Below, piece by piece: positions 20,873 through 33,616 of a stretch of 64,000 nt of DNA (the first letter of the stretch is position 1; every line of letters starts with the position of its first letter). This DNA comes from Euphorbia lathyris (lineage: Eukaryota > Streptophyta > Magnoliopsida > Malpighiales > Euphorbiaceae). The stretch covers positions 86,985,001 to 87,049,000 of the forward strand of contig NC_088913.1 of assembly GCF_963576675.1 (NCBI RefSeq). The letters are read 5' to 3'. The notes under the pieces were generated by a model. That model had not been told where the DNA came from and did no database searches. It was given only the letters and a program-made list of their open reading frames with translations. A program made the translations under genes and the position numbers.

Positions 20873-21260
20873 CGGCCATAGACTTAAGTTTTTTTACTCT
20901 TCAATAGAAATCACAACAAAGTCAAATTTTGAAATCAAGGAAGGAAGAATTTTTTTAATCACTCGAACACCTTCTATCTTATCTCCATATTTATTCAATT
21001 GATTAACAGTTTTCTGGACTCTGGACCCTGTTGAAATACTCTTCAATGGGTTCAGAGTCGTGCATCTTGAGATTTTCATATTCATCTCTCACATTTTGTA
21101 TACATACTATAATTATTTTATCTTTCCCTTTAAAGGAATTCTCAAGAATTTCTGATACATCCTTTGCAGTAACATCAGGAGAAATATTTTTAAACATTTT
21201 GTCATCCAAACATATATGGATACAAGTGAGCGCTTACTGGTCTTTCTTTTTATCCTTCAC
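20873..21260 (-). pseudogene. Antisense copia gag fragment, unit A copy
   Basis: Minus-strand frames show the gag-polypeptide domain of a copia element: [43 protein letters not shown] and, in a shifted frame, [20 protein letters not shown] followed by SIEE. One frameshift lies near 21010-21030 and a TAA replaces the residue after SIEE. No protease or RT follows. This is a different copia family and orientation from the pol of the unit. Confidence 0.75.
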
Positions 21261-21554
21261 TGAGCTATCATTACTGCCTCATTTTCTGGTTGTACATAAC
21301 TATTTTCAACAATCTCTTATAGATCTGTAATAGAATTTTTGTTTGTGTGTTTACTTTATGTGTCCACATTGAATATTGGAACATGGTGCTTGATATTCTA
21401 ACTTGGGATGAAAAATGTGTCATTTCAGGAACTGAATGCTCAAAAGGGGGAACCAATAGAATGTAACAGAGTAAGTAGGAACTAGGTATTAGCACCAGAG
21501 TAGATGGGGCAATCCTTATACTATTGGCAAAGCATTTTTTTCGTACTTTGCCCT
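21261..21554. other. Spacer ending in a MITE remnant
   Basis: AT-rich spacer to 21533. Then 21534-21554 is the last 21 bases of the inverted-repeat MITE that is complete in unit B (44566-45080). The junction AAAG/CATTTT marks a 1778-bp deletion relative to unit B. Confidence 0.7.
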
Positions 21555-22012
21555 TATTATTATTATCAAGATGTTAAGTTTTTTCCCCACTCCTCTAGAC
21601 AAAGAGATTGTAAGTGTCCAATTATTCTTGAAGAATTTGGATTACGCTAGATATAAACTCAAAATGAAGGTAAATAAAAATAAATTTTGATGCTCAAAAT
21701 CTGAAAATGTAAATTAATTATGGGATATTGAGACAATTGTAACACATGCCTATATAATTATTAACCATTATATTATGGTTTGCAAAATTGTTATTATTTT
21801 AAGAGTTTTTAACAGATAAAAATGAAACATGATTATAGGACAAAATTAAATATTAATTAGAGTAATTATGCTCAAAATTATCGTCCAGATTTGGAAAAAT
21901 GAAAATTTTACCGATCACATGTACCGATCTGCAAAAAAATGTGAAACCACAGGATTTTATTTGAAATTAACCCTTAAAATATTATTATTTGAATCTCTTC
22001 AATTTCTGAAAA
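21555..22012. other. AT-rich spacer of unit A
   Basis: No gene or element recognised. Collinear with unit B 45081-45541, differing by scattered substitutions. Confidence 0.5.
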
Positions 22013-23239
22013 TGTTATAGCAAGTGCACTAGGTACAAGTAATATCTAGGTAAGTAGAGTATCGTTCTCCTCAGGGATTGATGAATAATTTTAATAGAAA
22101 AACCTTATAGAACAGGGTGTTCGAAATAACAGTAACTTCTTTCTTTTAGTTGGAAATGGGTTTCATATGATTTTATTAGAACAACCTAGAAGTAACAAAT
22201 CTTCAGAAAGTTCGTTCAGAAAATAATGATTTATCATAATGAAAAGGTGGAACAAGCTAAGCCTAGCATGAACAGGGAGCTTGCATTATAACTTTTGCCT
22301 ATTTATTCATGAATGGAATATGATGTGGTCAAGATGTCTCTGCTTTAGGTTCACTCAAGTCAACTCTCGTGTGCTCTTGAGATTCTAAGATTTACTACAC
22401 ATTCAAGCGTCCCCAAAAGTGGTTCTTTCTTACATTAAATAATAAGCAGCATTTCATTTTCAGAAAACCCTTGATATAAAACCATTATATTTCTATTTCT
22501 GATTTTACATGTTCAATGATAGATACATGAGTATGAAAGTAGTCTCCCATCATTCATAAACACTTAGATAGCAGTTAATGAAACATACATGAAAAGCATC
22601 ATTGAACACACAAGGTATAAACCACATTCATTCATAAATAAGCTAAGAAAACTTACAGCTCCAGCCCTTAGCTGGCTTAGCTCATTCAATCGACTACTCA
22701 CTCATAGTACATAGTGAACAGCCACAAAAGATGCAATAACTCCTCATCAATGGAGTTAGGTTAAAGTATCAGAGAGTTCTCCTTCAAGAGATGAAGCTTT
22801 GGCTCTCCAAAATTATCCAAAAAGGTCACCCCTTTTTCCTCCTCCTAATTGTCCGGTATAAATAAGGAGGAAAGGCACAAAATAGAAAAAGATTATTACA
22901 AAAGTAGATTATTCCGAAAAAGTAAAATTATTCTTCATAAATTGGTGTTGACTTTGGACACTTGAACACTTTAGGTCCTGAATTTTTCATCATGTTGCTT
23001 AGTCTATCCCTGCTACCGCCTCCCTGTTCTGCCGTCCTCAGCGCTTCTCGCCTTTACTCATCAGTCTGATGGGTCTTCTTCTACTTTTCTCCTGCAAAAC
23101 AGGCTGCATGACAGCTGTTTCGTCTTGTCATTTAAAGATCTGCACAAAAAGCCTTTTAGTCCTCATTTTATATATTTAATCAATTAGCCCCTTTTTAATC
23201 AAACACGGTATGTTATTAGGGTCAAGTATGAACCCATCA
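22013..23239 (+). repeat. LTR-like block with a conserved start motif, unit A copy
   Basis: Begins TGTTATAGCAAGTGCAC and ends AACCCATCA, compatible with TG...CA. The first 75 bases (GCAAGTGCAC, AAGTAATA, GTATCG, CAGGGA) match in order the start of the Athila element at 25505. A block around 22850-22870 reads TATAAATAAGGAGG. No flanking 5-bp duplication is visible (GAAAA before, ATAAT after), so I call it LTR-like rather than a solo LTR. Unit B has it at 45542-46662 with about 100 bp missing. Confidence 0.45.
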
Positions 23240-24220
23240 ATAATGAAAGAAAATGAAGAACAAATTGATTGAATGTTTTGATGGGATAATACATGATGAA
23301 AATAGAAGAATTCATCACCTTAAGCTGATTCAATTGGATATATTGGGTTATTGTAACCTAATAAATAATTGAATTTGAATATATTTGTGATCATGAAATT
23401 TCATCAAGCAAAATAATTATCATCAAGATAAATTTGTATCTGATTCTTATGGGTTTTGTTTTATGTAATTGAAGTTTTTTAATGCAAAGGCTAAATGTAT
23501 ACATGTAACATATTGAATTGATGAAGTCTCTTCATGCACAACATTAAAAAATATTGATTGCAATAATTTATAGCATAATAATTTTTTTTTAAAGTTGTAC
23601 GCAATACACTTATATTAAACAAAGGAAGATTACATTAAAGAGAAAGGAAAACCCTCAACACACCCCGCCCCATGTGATTCGAACCCATGACCTCTAGGGT
23701 CATAGATATAGCATAATAAATTGATGTTGCTTCCATTTCAACATAGATTGTAATTTTTTTGTGTTGTAGATACAATGTTGAATTAGAATTGTAGTTTAAT
23801 TAAAGCGAGAAAAAAATATTTATACAATATAAGCTCATTTAGACTATTGTAAACTACTTTAAGAAAAATAAGTAACCAATTATATTATTTACAATGAAAA
23901 CTCCATATTATATTTTTTTAATGCAGGAATTTATAAAGTTTATGAAGCCAAATGTTGTATGAAGCAAATGTTGTATGAAGCGAAATGTTGTTTGAATCAT
24001 TATACTCCGTTTTTCAAATAAAATAAAATATTAACTACTTTTTTAATGAAAAATATTAACTACTTATTGCTTTACTTTATAATCTAACTAATAAAAATAT
24101 TATTTTCAATACAATTACTATACATACATATATTAAATTTGTCGTTAACTATATTTTTTTAGAACCAAAAATTAGACAAATTTGTTTATTTTTTTTTTGT
24201 AAATTTAACTTATTTTAAAA
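23240..24220. other. AT-rich spacer with a SINE-like piece
   Basis: Mostly AT-rich without genes. At about 23590-23712, read on the minus strand, GGTCATGGGTTCGAATCAC contains a match to the RNA polymerase III B box (GGTTCGAATC) and is followed by a T-rich tail, as in a tRNA-derived SINE. A clear A box is missing, so it may be a 5'-truncated SINE. Short direct repeats (AAATGTTGTATGAAGC) occur at about 23950-23985. Unit B carries the same region. Confidence 0.4.
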
Positions 24221-24383
24221 CAAACCTGGCGCAAGAAGACGAATCTGGCAAACCTGGCTCCTGCTAAAAACAGAAGACAGGATTGGCCTGCAGTTTTGAA
24301 AGCTGACCAAGCAATGACGAAAGGAGACTGTTTCCCCACAATGGCTATGTCGGAATTCAAATCAATGGCACCCCAAAGATTGC

Positions 24384-24393
24384 TATAAAAAGG
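24384..24393 (+). promoter_or_regulatory. TATA box of the copia-type LTR block
   Basis: TATAAAAAGG in the expected U3 position, conserved in the second block (about 47805). It is absent from the truncated third block. Confidence 0.55.
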
Positions 24394-24871
24394 CCAATTC
24401 ATCACTTGTATCATACAAGATAGATATACAGACAAGCAAATCTTCACTAAGTCAAAGATCTAAAATAGAAGCTGTCTCAAAAGAAAAAAAGCAAGCTCTT
24501 ACACCAAACTCCAATCATTGTGTAAAAGTCTAGAGTGATTTTATTCATCTAAAGTGTTCTTCATTTAGTGTGAACAATTCTTGTATCATTTGTAAAAGGT
24601 TAGAAGAGTGAAGCTGAGTACTCGGTTATAGTACTCAGTGGTAGAGAGAAGCTGAATACTCGGTTATAGTATTCAGTGGTAGATAGGATTGAGTAGACGA
24701 ATAGAGGACGGTACTCTTGCATACTCAGTTGCTATTGTAAAAGGTTTGTGCTCTACCTTTAAAGAGCTCAGTAGAGGATTGAAAAAGCTCGAAGGGATTT
24801 TGGGGACTGGACGTATGCGGAGAGGCTGAACTAGGATAAGTCTGCTGAGTAACTTCTAACCCTTTCTCTTG

Positions 24872-24873
<2 letters not shown>

Positions 24874-24943
<70 letters not shown>
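24874..24943. repeat. (TA)n(TG)n microsatellite in the LTR block
   Basis: About 20 TA units run into about 13 TG units. The homologous tracts at 48290-48333 and 53662-53696 are shorter and of different length, showing ongoing slippage. Confidence 0.95.
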
Positions 24944-25504
24944 TGATTGCTTAAAATTACTCAGTAAATAATTTGTACAAGCTGAAGCTGAGTAATCTGA
25001 GTGTTGAGTTGGAAACTGACGTAAGTGTTACTTCCCAACTCATAACTAAAACAGCTCTAGTCAGCATCTGATTAAAGCTGTCTCACACCACACTCAGCCT
25101 TGCTGACCGGAAACTAAGTTAAGTTATCAAACATTCAATTAAGTCAGCATTATTAAGCAAAAAAGTTATATTAGTTCCTAACCCCCTGGAACTAATCCTA
25201 TCACGTTACACGGGACTGACAGCAAAAAGTCAATAGGCTAACTTGTTACAGGAAGGGACTGCAATAGGCTTAATGTCACAGTCTCCTTGTGATGTTGAAG
25301 GAGGAGAATATAAGGATATGTTTGAAAGAGGAATGAGTCAATTTATACAAAAGGAAATGCAAAGGTACTTTTCCAAAGGGAAGATGGAAGGAGATTTTAC
25401 TGCATTTGCCAATGAATGTAGTGGTAATGATCGTTTTCTTGCTCTTACTTCTGCCATTAAATTGTTGACTATTGATAATATGTGGATCATTGATTCTGGA
25501 GCCA

Positions 25505-26753
25505 TGTTGAGCGATTTCCGCAAGTGCACGGTATACGCTTGTAGTAATAAAAGATATCGATCCCACAGGGAACGTTTTTTAACAAAACTTATTTATAATC
25601 GCTTAAATTTACTTTAAGGTTTATAATATGGGAAAATCGTTTATTCGGTTTTGGTTTAGAAATTGCTAGAATAAGAATTAGATTAGAATATGAAGATGTT
25701 AGAAAATATCTGATTTAAGAATGAATTTGCAAAACAGGAACGTTTTAGTACTTTAGAAAAGTAAACAAGTATATTTGTTTGCATTAAGCAAAGAAAACAA
25801 CTTTAAACTTTGTACGAATTATAAAGATGAAATAAATGACGGAACCTCTAATTAATTGGCTTTGAACATGACAAAACCTTTTCGGGATAAATTGCCCTTA
25901 ATCAAATTAAAAACTCTTTCGAGATAATAATTTGCCTAAGTGTTCAACAAAGTTTCCTTGTAAAGATTTTGGATTAAATACGTTTTAATGAAAACACCAG
26001 CAGTCACTTTAGTGGATTGGTTACCATAAGTGCTGCATAAAAATCTATCGAATAGAACGGACTTTATTAGATGAAATATAAATTGATACAAGTTTACAGA
26101 GAACATAGAGCATTGAATTCTTCGACGGCGTGCAAGTGAACGGGTTGTCAATCCTTTCCTTGGGTTTCGTTAGAGTTTGTCAGGCTCAGGGGCGAATCCT
26201 CTACTCAATCTTCTCGCTGAATCTTCGTAATAGAGACTGGGTCGGTCCACTACCAAAATTTAAACTAAACTGGAACAATGTCTAAACGCTACTGAATTTG
26301 TTATTATTTTGTAAACAATGTGTGTACATCATATTGCTTTTGAACAGAATCGAAATCTAACTTCTGAATCACTTGATTCGGAATTTCTGCATAAATTCTA
26401 CACTAATCTCTTTCTTCTACACATATAACTTTTCTTTTTTCCATTTTTTCAACTCTCTATCAACTCTTTATTTATAGATGTTGAAGAGTCTTGATTGAAG
26501 TGTCGTGTCCGTTGTGAAGGATCGTGTCCGCTGCAAAAGGACGTCTTTATCCACCCGAACGATCGCGTTCCGTCGAAAACGAAAGTGTGTAATAGGCTTC
26601 TAAAATCTCCTGCTCGTACCGAGAATTATTAAATTCTCTACCGAGAATGGGGGAGCAACAATTGTACTTCGGAGTTCGTGCGAAATTCTGCTTTATAGGT
26701 AGTTTCTGTTCGTGCGAAATTTCAAGTTCATGCGCAGTTCTCGAAGTTCGGGC
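25505..26753 (+). repeat. 5' terminal region of the Athila element
   Basis: LTR-like start (TGTTGAGCGATTTCC, GCAAGTGCAC, TATCGATCCCACAGGGA) and leader up to gag. It has no matching copy at the 3' end. At 26617-26650 the phrase TACCGAGAAT occurs twice around AATTCT, forming a dyad. The unit D copy has lost one of the two, a 22-bp deletion between the repeats. No tRNA-complementary TGG site is obvious. Confidence 0.6.
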
Positions 26754-29700
26754 ACGTCACCAGATCCTATTGACCCATAAATTGAAAGAACTCTTAAAAA
26801 GAACAAGAGAGAAAAGAAAAAGAAAAACAAAACCCCAATAAAAACTAAAATTACCGAGCCAGAAGTTATGGCCACACTTATGGATTACGCTAGGCCAGGA
26901 GTGGCCGGTGTAACAAACAGTATAGTTAGACCCCAAATTAATGCAAACCAATTTGCAATTAAGCCTGCGTTGCTTAATATGTTGCAAAATAATGTAACGT
27001 TTTACGGGTTACCTAACGAAAATCCTAATACCCATTTGACAAATTTCTTAGAAATTTGTGACACTTTTAAAATACCAAATATGACTGCAGAAGCAATCAA
27101 TCTTCGCCTTTTTCCTTTTACTTTGAAGGATCGAGCCAAAGAATGGTTAACTTCTATGCCAGCCGCATCAATTGAGACTTGGGAGCAATTAGCCCAAGCA
27201 TTTTTATCAAAATTCTTCCCTTTAGCAAAAACCGCAAGAGTCATTAAAGAGTTAATGTCTTTTTCTCAAAATGATAGTGAAACTCTTTATGAGGCTTGGG
27301 AACGTTTTAAAGAACTTCAACATTTATGCCCACACCACCAATTGCCCGCTGAAATTTTAATGCAAACATTTTATAATGGACTAAATCCTACAACTAGAGG
27401 TTCATTGGACGCTATGTCTGGAGGGTTATTCATGAAGAAAACATCTGCCCAAGCAAGAGAACTTTTGGAGGAAATGGCAATCAACAGCAGTATGTGGCCC
27501 GCGGAACGTGGACACCTACCATCAGCGAAACCATCATCCTCAACTACATCATCAGTTAAAGGTATAGTGAATCTTGATCCAGTAGCGATGTTGCAAGCCC
27601 AATTTTCTGCATTGTCGCATAAAATTGATAGGTTTATGGCACCGTGTGATCTTAATGGTCAACCAATCCAAACAGATGTGGATTACGAAGGTATGAGTGA
27701 GATTGAATAGGTAAATTTTGTCCAAGGGCAAAACCAAAATAATAACCCTTATTCCAATACATATAATCCTGGATGGAGAAATCATCTTAACTTTAACTAG
27801 AGAGACAATAATAATGTTAATGCTAATCAAAATCGCACTACCAATTATCAAAATCAATCAAGAGACACGATTAGCACTTTATCTTCTAAAATCGACAAAT
27901 TTATTGATGCTATGAGCGGAAAAATAAGTAATCACGACGATGGTTTTAAACGGATCGAGAATAAATTCGATTAGCTTATTAAAAACCAATCATCTAGCAT
28001 CCATAATTTGGAGATTCAAATTGGACAACTTGCTAAATCAATTCCATCCCGCAAAGAGGGAAGTCTTCCAAGCCATACGGAAGAAAATCCGAAAGAGCAT
28101 GTTAAGGCTATCACTCTTCGTTCAGGAAAAAATTACTTAGGCCCGGAAATGCCCGGAAATTCGACTTTACCTGGAACTGATTTACCAAAGCCCAAAGAAG
28201 ATACATTAAAACAAAAAGATGCACCAATTGACTCTAGTACAAAAACTTTTATACCCAAACCACCTTTTCCACACAAAGTCCGCAACAAGGACTATGATAA
28301 ACAACTTTTAACATTTTTAGACAAACTTAAGAATTTGCATATTAATTTAACGTTTATGGATGCAATTACGCAAATTCTCAATTATGGTAAATTCCTCAAA
28401 GATTTAATTTCAAAGAAAATCAGTTGGGAAGGAATTTCATCCATTTCACTAACTGAAGATTGTAGTTCGATTGTGTCAAGCAATTTGCCCACGAAACTCA
28501 AAGATCCCGGATGTTTTACCATTCCGTGTAAATTGGGAGATATAGAATTCCCAAGTTGTCTTTGTGATTTAGGAGCAAGCATTAACTTGATGTCATTATC
28601 TATTTTTAATAAGTTAGGCTTAGAAGAAGACATCAAACATACCAATATGGTTTTGCAATTAGCGGATCAAACCACTAAAAGACCATACGGTATAATTGAG
28701 GATCTTTTAGTTAAAGTTGACAAATTTATTTTTCCTACCGATTTCGTTATTTTAGATTTTGCTTATGATGTAAATTGTCCGCTGATCTTTGGTAGACCGT
28801 TCATGAACACGGGACGTGCTCTAGTTGATGTTTTGGAAGGGAAAGTAGTTTTACGAATAGGAGATGATAAGATTGAGTTTGATATGAACCAAGCGATGAA
28901 ATATCCTATGGAAGATTTCGCTTGTATGAAACTTGATTTAATTGAAGAATGTGTAAAAGACATTGTTCAAAAAGAAGAAATAATAGAACCTATAATGAGT
29001 GAGGAACTAGAAGATAAGGACCCAGAACCTTTAATTCGAGAAGATGGACCAGTTCCGCCTTCAATTGTAGTTCCACCTAAATTAGAACTTAAGGAATTAC
29101 CAGGTCATTTGAGGTACGCTTTCTTAGGCGAAGGCGATTCTCTACCTATAATTATCTCTAACAAGTTGACACAAGTTCAAGAAGAAAAATTGAAAGAAGT
29201 TGTTAGAAATAGGATAGAAAGTATGGGTTGGCAAATTTCTGACTTAAAAGGTATTAATCCAAGTATTGTAATGCATAGAATTCATTTAGAAGGAGATAAG
29301 CCACCTAAAGCGGATAGGCAAAGACGCCTAAATCCGAACATGAAAGAAGTAGTAAAAAATGAGATTACTAAACTTCTAGACAATGGAATTATCTACCCTA
29401 TCTCGGATAGTGAATGGGTTAGTCCAATCCATTGTGTACCTAAAAAGGGAGGCATAACAGTTGTAAGAAATGAAGAAAGAGAATTAATACCCACACGAAC
29501 CACCACTGGTTGGAGAGTTTGTATAGAGTATAGAAATCTAAATAAAGCAACTAGGAAAGATCATTTTCCTCTTCCTTTCATTGATCAAATGATCGAAAGG
29601 ATAGCTGCTCATGCTTTCTACTATTTTCTTGATGGTTACTCCGGATTCTTTCAAATATACATTTACACGGATGACCAAGATAAAACAACCTTCACATGTC

Positions 29701-31982
29701 CTTACGGAACATTTGCATATAGAAGAATACCATTTGGTCTATGTAACGCACCTGCAACATTTCAGCGTTGTATGACTGCGATTTTTAATGATTTCATTGA
29801 AGATATCATGGAAGTTTTTATGGACGATTTTTCAGTTTATGGAGATTCTTTTGATTCGTGCCTAGAAAATTTGGATAAAGTTTTGTCTAGGTGTGAAGAA
29901 ACAAATTTGGTATTAAACTGGGAAAAATGTCATTTCATGGTTGACGAAGGAATTGTTTTAGGTCACAAAATATCTGAAAAATGATTAGAAGTAGATAGAG
30001 CAAAAACCTCAGTAATAGAGAAATTACCCCCGCCAACTACTGTTAAGGGAGTAAGATCATTCTTAGGACATGCTGGTTTTTACATAAGATTTATTAAAAA
30101 AATTTCTGTAATTTCCAAACCACTTACTAATCTACTCATGAAAGATTCTACCTTTGATTTTAATGAAGAATGCGTTAAAGCTTTCGAAACATTAAAAACA
30201 GCTTTAGTCAGTACACCTATTATTGCTAAACCCGATTGGGATTTACCATTTGAAATTATGTGTGATGCAAGTGATTTAGCTGTCGGATGTGTTTTAGGAC
30301 AAAGGAAGGATAAGAAACTTCATGTCATTTATTATGCAAGTCACACACTGTCTGGTGCACAATTAAACTACACCACAACAGAAAAAGAAATGTTAGCCGT
30401 AGTTTTTGCATGTGACAAGTTTAGGTCATATTTATTAGGTTCAAAAGTTATTATTTACACTGATCATGCAGCATTAAGATATCTATTTGCTAAAAAGGAT
30501 GCAAAACCACGTCTAATTAGATGGGTTTTATTGTTACAAGAATTTGATATAGAAATAAAAGACAAAAAGGGAGTTGAAAACCTTGTCGCCGATCATCTAT
30601 CGAGACTTGAAGATGAAAACGGTCCTATAGGTGAAACAACCGGTATACGAGATGATTTCCCTGATGAACACCTCTATCAAATAAAAAGTGCCATGTCACC
30701 TTGGTATGCAGATATTGCTAATTATCTTGCAGCCAATATTGTTCCGGAAGGATTAGATTTCCAGCAAAAGAAGAAATTTTTCTTCGATATTAAACAATAT
30801 TTTTGGGAAGATCCTTTTCTGTTCAAGACTTGTGGTGACGAGATAATTAGGAGATGCGTTGGTGAAAATGAATACGAATCCATAATGTCGGAATGCCATT
30901 CTAGCTCTTATGGAGGACATAATGGAGTTAACAAGACAGCTGCTAGAATATTTGAAAGCGGTTTCTTTTGGCCTACGATGTTTAAGGATGTCCGTTCATT
31001 TATTACTCGTTGTGATAAGTGCCAAAGAACAGGAAATCTAGGAAGGAAAGATGAGATGCCCCTCACAACCATATTAGAAATTGAAGTCTTCGATATGTGG
31101 GGAATAGATTTCATGGGACCTTTTCCCCCTTCCAATGGTAAAACTTACATATTAGTTGCCGTCGATTATGTTTCGAAGTGGGTTGAAGCAATTGCAACCC
31201 CAACGAACGATTCTAAAGTTGTCGTTAATTTTCTTGACGACATATTCTATAGATTTGGTTGTCCAAGAGTTATAGTTAGTGATGGCGGTACTCATTTTAT
31301 AAACAAAAGTTTTGAAACGCTTATGAAAAAATATGGAGTACGCCACCGCGTATCAACGCCGTACCATCCTCAGTCAAATGGTCAGGCGGAGATATCAAAC
31401 AGAGAACTCAAATGGATTCTCGAGAAAACGGTTTCATCTTCTAGAAAAGATTGGTCTTCTAAACTCAATAATGCATTATGGGCATACCGAACTGCATTTA
31501 AAACGCCAATAGGAATGACTCCGTACCGTTTAGTGTATGGTAAGACATGTCATTTGCCAGTCGAATTAGAACATAAAGCCTATTGGGCTATTAGAGAACT
31601 AAACTTTGATTTACGACAAGCAGGTAAGAAACGTTTGCTCAATTTGAATGAGTTAGATGAGTTACGTCATTTATCTTACGAAAACGCAAAGATTTATAAA
31701 GAAAAAGTAAAAAAATGGCATGATGCCAAAATTAAAGTTAAACACTTTAATGTTGGGGATAAAGTGCTGTTATTTAATTCACGACTTCGTTTATTTCCAG
31801 GAAAACTTAAGTCCATATGGTTAGGACCATATTTAGTCGTCAAAATATTCGATTACGATTCTTTAGAACTGGAAGGTCCTACCGGAGTTCGATTCAAAGT
31901 TAATGGTAATCGATGTAAAATCTATTACGAAAATATTTCACAAATTGAAATTCCGTTCGTAACAAGATTATCTGACTTATAA
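26754..31982 (+). pseudogene. Athila gag-pol with mutated start and five stops
   Basis: One frame of about 1743 codons. The start codon position (26754) reads ACG here but ATG in the unit D copy. Stops: 26778 (TAA), 27708 (TAG), 27798 (TAG), 27972 (TAG), 29982 (TGA). Gag core runs from about 26868 to 27600 (FYGLPNENPNTHL, LKDRAKEWL, LSKFFP). Protease has CDLGASINLM near 28563. RT runs from about 29390 to 29990, with FMDDFSVYG near 29818. RNase H begins DASDLAVG and includes YTDHAAL. Integrase has HSSSYGGH...CDKC, GIDFMG, SDGGTHF and AEISNRE. The stop at 29982 is also in the unit D copy, so the element was already defective when duplicated. Confidence 0.92.
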
Positions 31983-32668
31983 ATTACTCAGTTTATCTTA
32001 CACAGTTTATTTTGTTTTATTGTTTTTATATTTTTAGTTTAATTTATTTTATTTTATTTTATTTTAGTTTTATTTTACTTTATTTTTTTTCCAAAATGCC
32101 ATTTTTATGATTAGATGACTTTATGTTATGATTTAAATGCATAAAATATTTATATTTCATGATTTTAGATTTAATTTTAAGGAAATTAGGATGAATTTGA
32201 AGTTTCAGGCAATTCTCTACCGAGAATTTAGAATTCCCTACCGAGAATCCCTTTATTTAAGAATGTCACAAACAGGTTCAGATTTCTCTGTTCATACCGT
32301 GAATTTTTAAATTCTCTACCGTGAATCAGGAGGTGGCTTTGATGCCTGATTTTCGCATGAAAATCAGCGTGTCGCGACCGCGGCTTTGCCATTCGCGGTC
32401 GCGACACGCGTGTTTTCTGCACTATTCGGCCTAAACCATTCTCACCCTTTCAACGAACCTCTTGGCAATTGAAACATTAAGTTTCTTCATTCCCGAAAGG
32501 TACAATTTATACCTTTTCATAATTAAAACAATACCTCTTTTCATCTTAAACTCTTATAAATTAATCTTAGAGGATTCAGGTTCTGTTACAATTCTTTTCA
32601 TCTTTGTCAGAACTTTGATTTTCTTCTCAAAACACCGTTCTTTGCTAAAGTAACACTAACTTTGCACC
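31983..32668 (+). other. Leader of the first ORF-1 gene, with GC-rich hairpin
   Basis: Begins with a TTTTATTTTATTTTA-rich stretch (32020-32090). At 32213-32335 the phrase CTACCGAGAAT or CTACCGTGAAT recurs several times. At 32367-32409 a 16-bp perfect stem (CGTGTCGCGACCGCG and its complement) encloses the loop GCTTTGCCATT. The GC-rich stem stands out in very AT-rich DNA. Confidence 0.75.
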
Positions 32669-33616
32669 ATGCCTACCAAATACAAATCACATAGGCACAA
32701 TGCTGCCTCAATCAACAAACGCCCAGACTTATCCAAGCGATATGGGGCGCCTTTCCCTATCTTCAATCACGATGAAGGTAGGCGTTATTAGAATCACCGT
32801 TACAAATTCTTCACCGGAATGTTGTATATGGATGAATTTCTTAATAGCCAATTAGGCATTTCTGATGACATGAGCCGCTATATGGAGCGCCTAGGGTGGA
32901 CAAAATTCGCCTAAATGCGATTTCCAATAATAGGCGACTGGATACTCGAATTCTTCTGTACCGTGCGTTTTACTAATAAACGACGAGTACGTCTCAGTTT
33001 TCGTCGAGAAGGCGAAATCTTCACTTTCGGCTATCCCGAGTTGCATGCTTGGTTTGGTTTTCCCCCGACGGATACAATCAAACGTCATCCTGGACGAGAT
33101 ATGACAGCCTCGGATATTTGGAGAATGCTCACTGGATTCTGGCGATTCAATTCGAAACTCACCTGTAATCACTCTTTTCGCTCCAACTCCATGCTGTATC
33201 TACACAAATTTCTGTGTCACAGTTTATTCAGGCGCACATTCAGTAGTGTGGTCCGTGACACAGATTTGTATGTTCTTGGCGATATATTCCAGGGCAATAC
33301 AGTGGATTCTTCCAAAATTCTGATGGAAGGTCTTGTCGCCGCTTCTCGATCCAAAGATAAGAAGATTGGGTTCGGCAATATAATCTGTGGAATAATTCTC
33401 GGTTCCAAGGGTACTATTGATGTTCCCTGGAGTGATGATGAATTCTTCCCGACAATTGACTATGAATTTCTCGAGCACGAAGGACTTGTGAAACGTGTCT
33501 TTCGAGCAGGGCCTCAATTTTTGTCTGCACCGGAACGTGAAACTTTCGTGCAATTTCAAATTGATCGTATTAAGGCCAGAAATATCCCGTTAGATAGGGA
33601 TGAATATGTAGAATAG
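32669..33616 (+). pseudogene. First ATHILA ORF-1-type gene (two stops)
   Basis: Frame from ATG 32669 (MPTKYKSHRHN) to 33616, with stops at 32789-32791 and 32912-32914. From 32915 it is open for 233 codons: MRFPIIGDWILEFF, RLSFRREGEIFTFGYPELHAWFGFP, RDTDLYVLGDIFQGNTVDSSKILMEGL. The layout matches the ATHILA ORF-1 (env-position) family of plant gypsy elements, whose function is not settled. I see no convincing signal peptide or membrane segment. It aligns along its length with the second gene (34660-35880) but at low identity, so the two are old paralogs. Confidence 0.75.

Larger units (their letters stand above)
1..25221 (+). mobile_element. Composite copia-derived unit A (interrupted twice)
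   Basis: First of four head-to-tail copies of one composite unit. It enters the window inside the copia protease region and ends with the LTR-like block at 24221-25221. Removing the Helitron (1933-7150) and the Tat element (9816-19832 plus one TSD) leaves about 10 kb collinear with unit B. In order it holds the copia pol fragment, a short Helitron-like piece, a minus-strand frame, CACTA-like repeats, the SNF2-derived inverted repeat, an antisense copia gag, a second LTR-like block and a SINE-like piece. Relative to unit B it lacks 1778 bp at 21533/21534. The collinearity is read directly from the sequence. That the unit was once a single mobile element, rather than nested insertions later amplified together, is uncertain. 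Confidence 0.8.
24221..25221 (+). repeat. Copia-type LTR block between units A and B
   Basis: About 1 kb ending CACGGGACTGACA, with a TATA box (TATAAAAAGG) at 24384-24393. The left edge is set only by where CAAACCTGGC begins and may be truncated. It contains tandem phrases around CTGAGTACTCGGTTATAGTA (about 24610-24680) and a (TA)n(TG)n tract. Close copies end at 48572 and, cut short, at 53974. The copia pol remnant starts right after it, without a primer binding site or most of gag, so a deletion removed those parts before the array formed. Confidence 0.7.

Noticed and set aside
22013..23239. Solo LTR with a target duplication
   Set aside because: TG...CA ends are present but the neighbouring five bases differ (GAAAA and ATAAT). 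Kept only as LTR-like.
23590..23712. tRNA gene
   Set aside because: Only a B-box-like stretch is present, without A box or cloverleaf. SINE-like at most.
24874..24943. Replication or recombination origin in the (TA)n(TG)n tract
   Set aside because: A plain microsatellite that varies in length among copies. Nothing else supports a special role.
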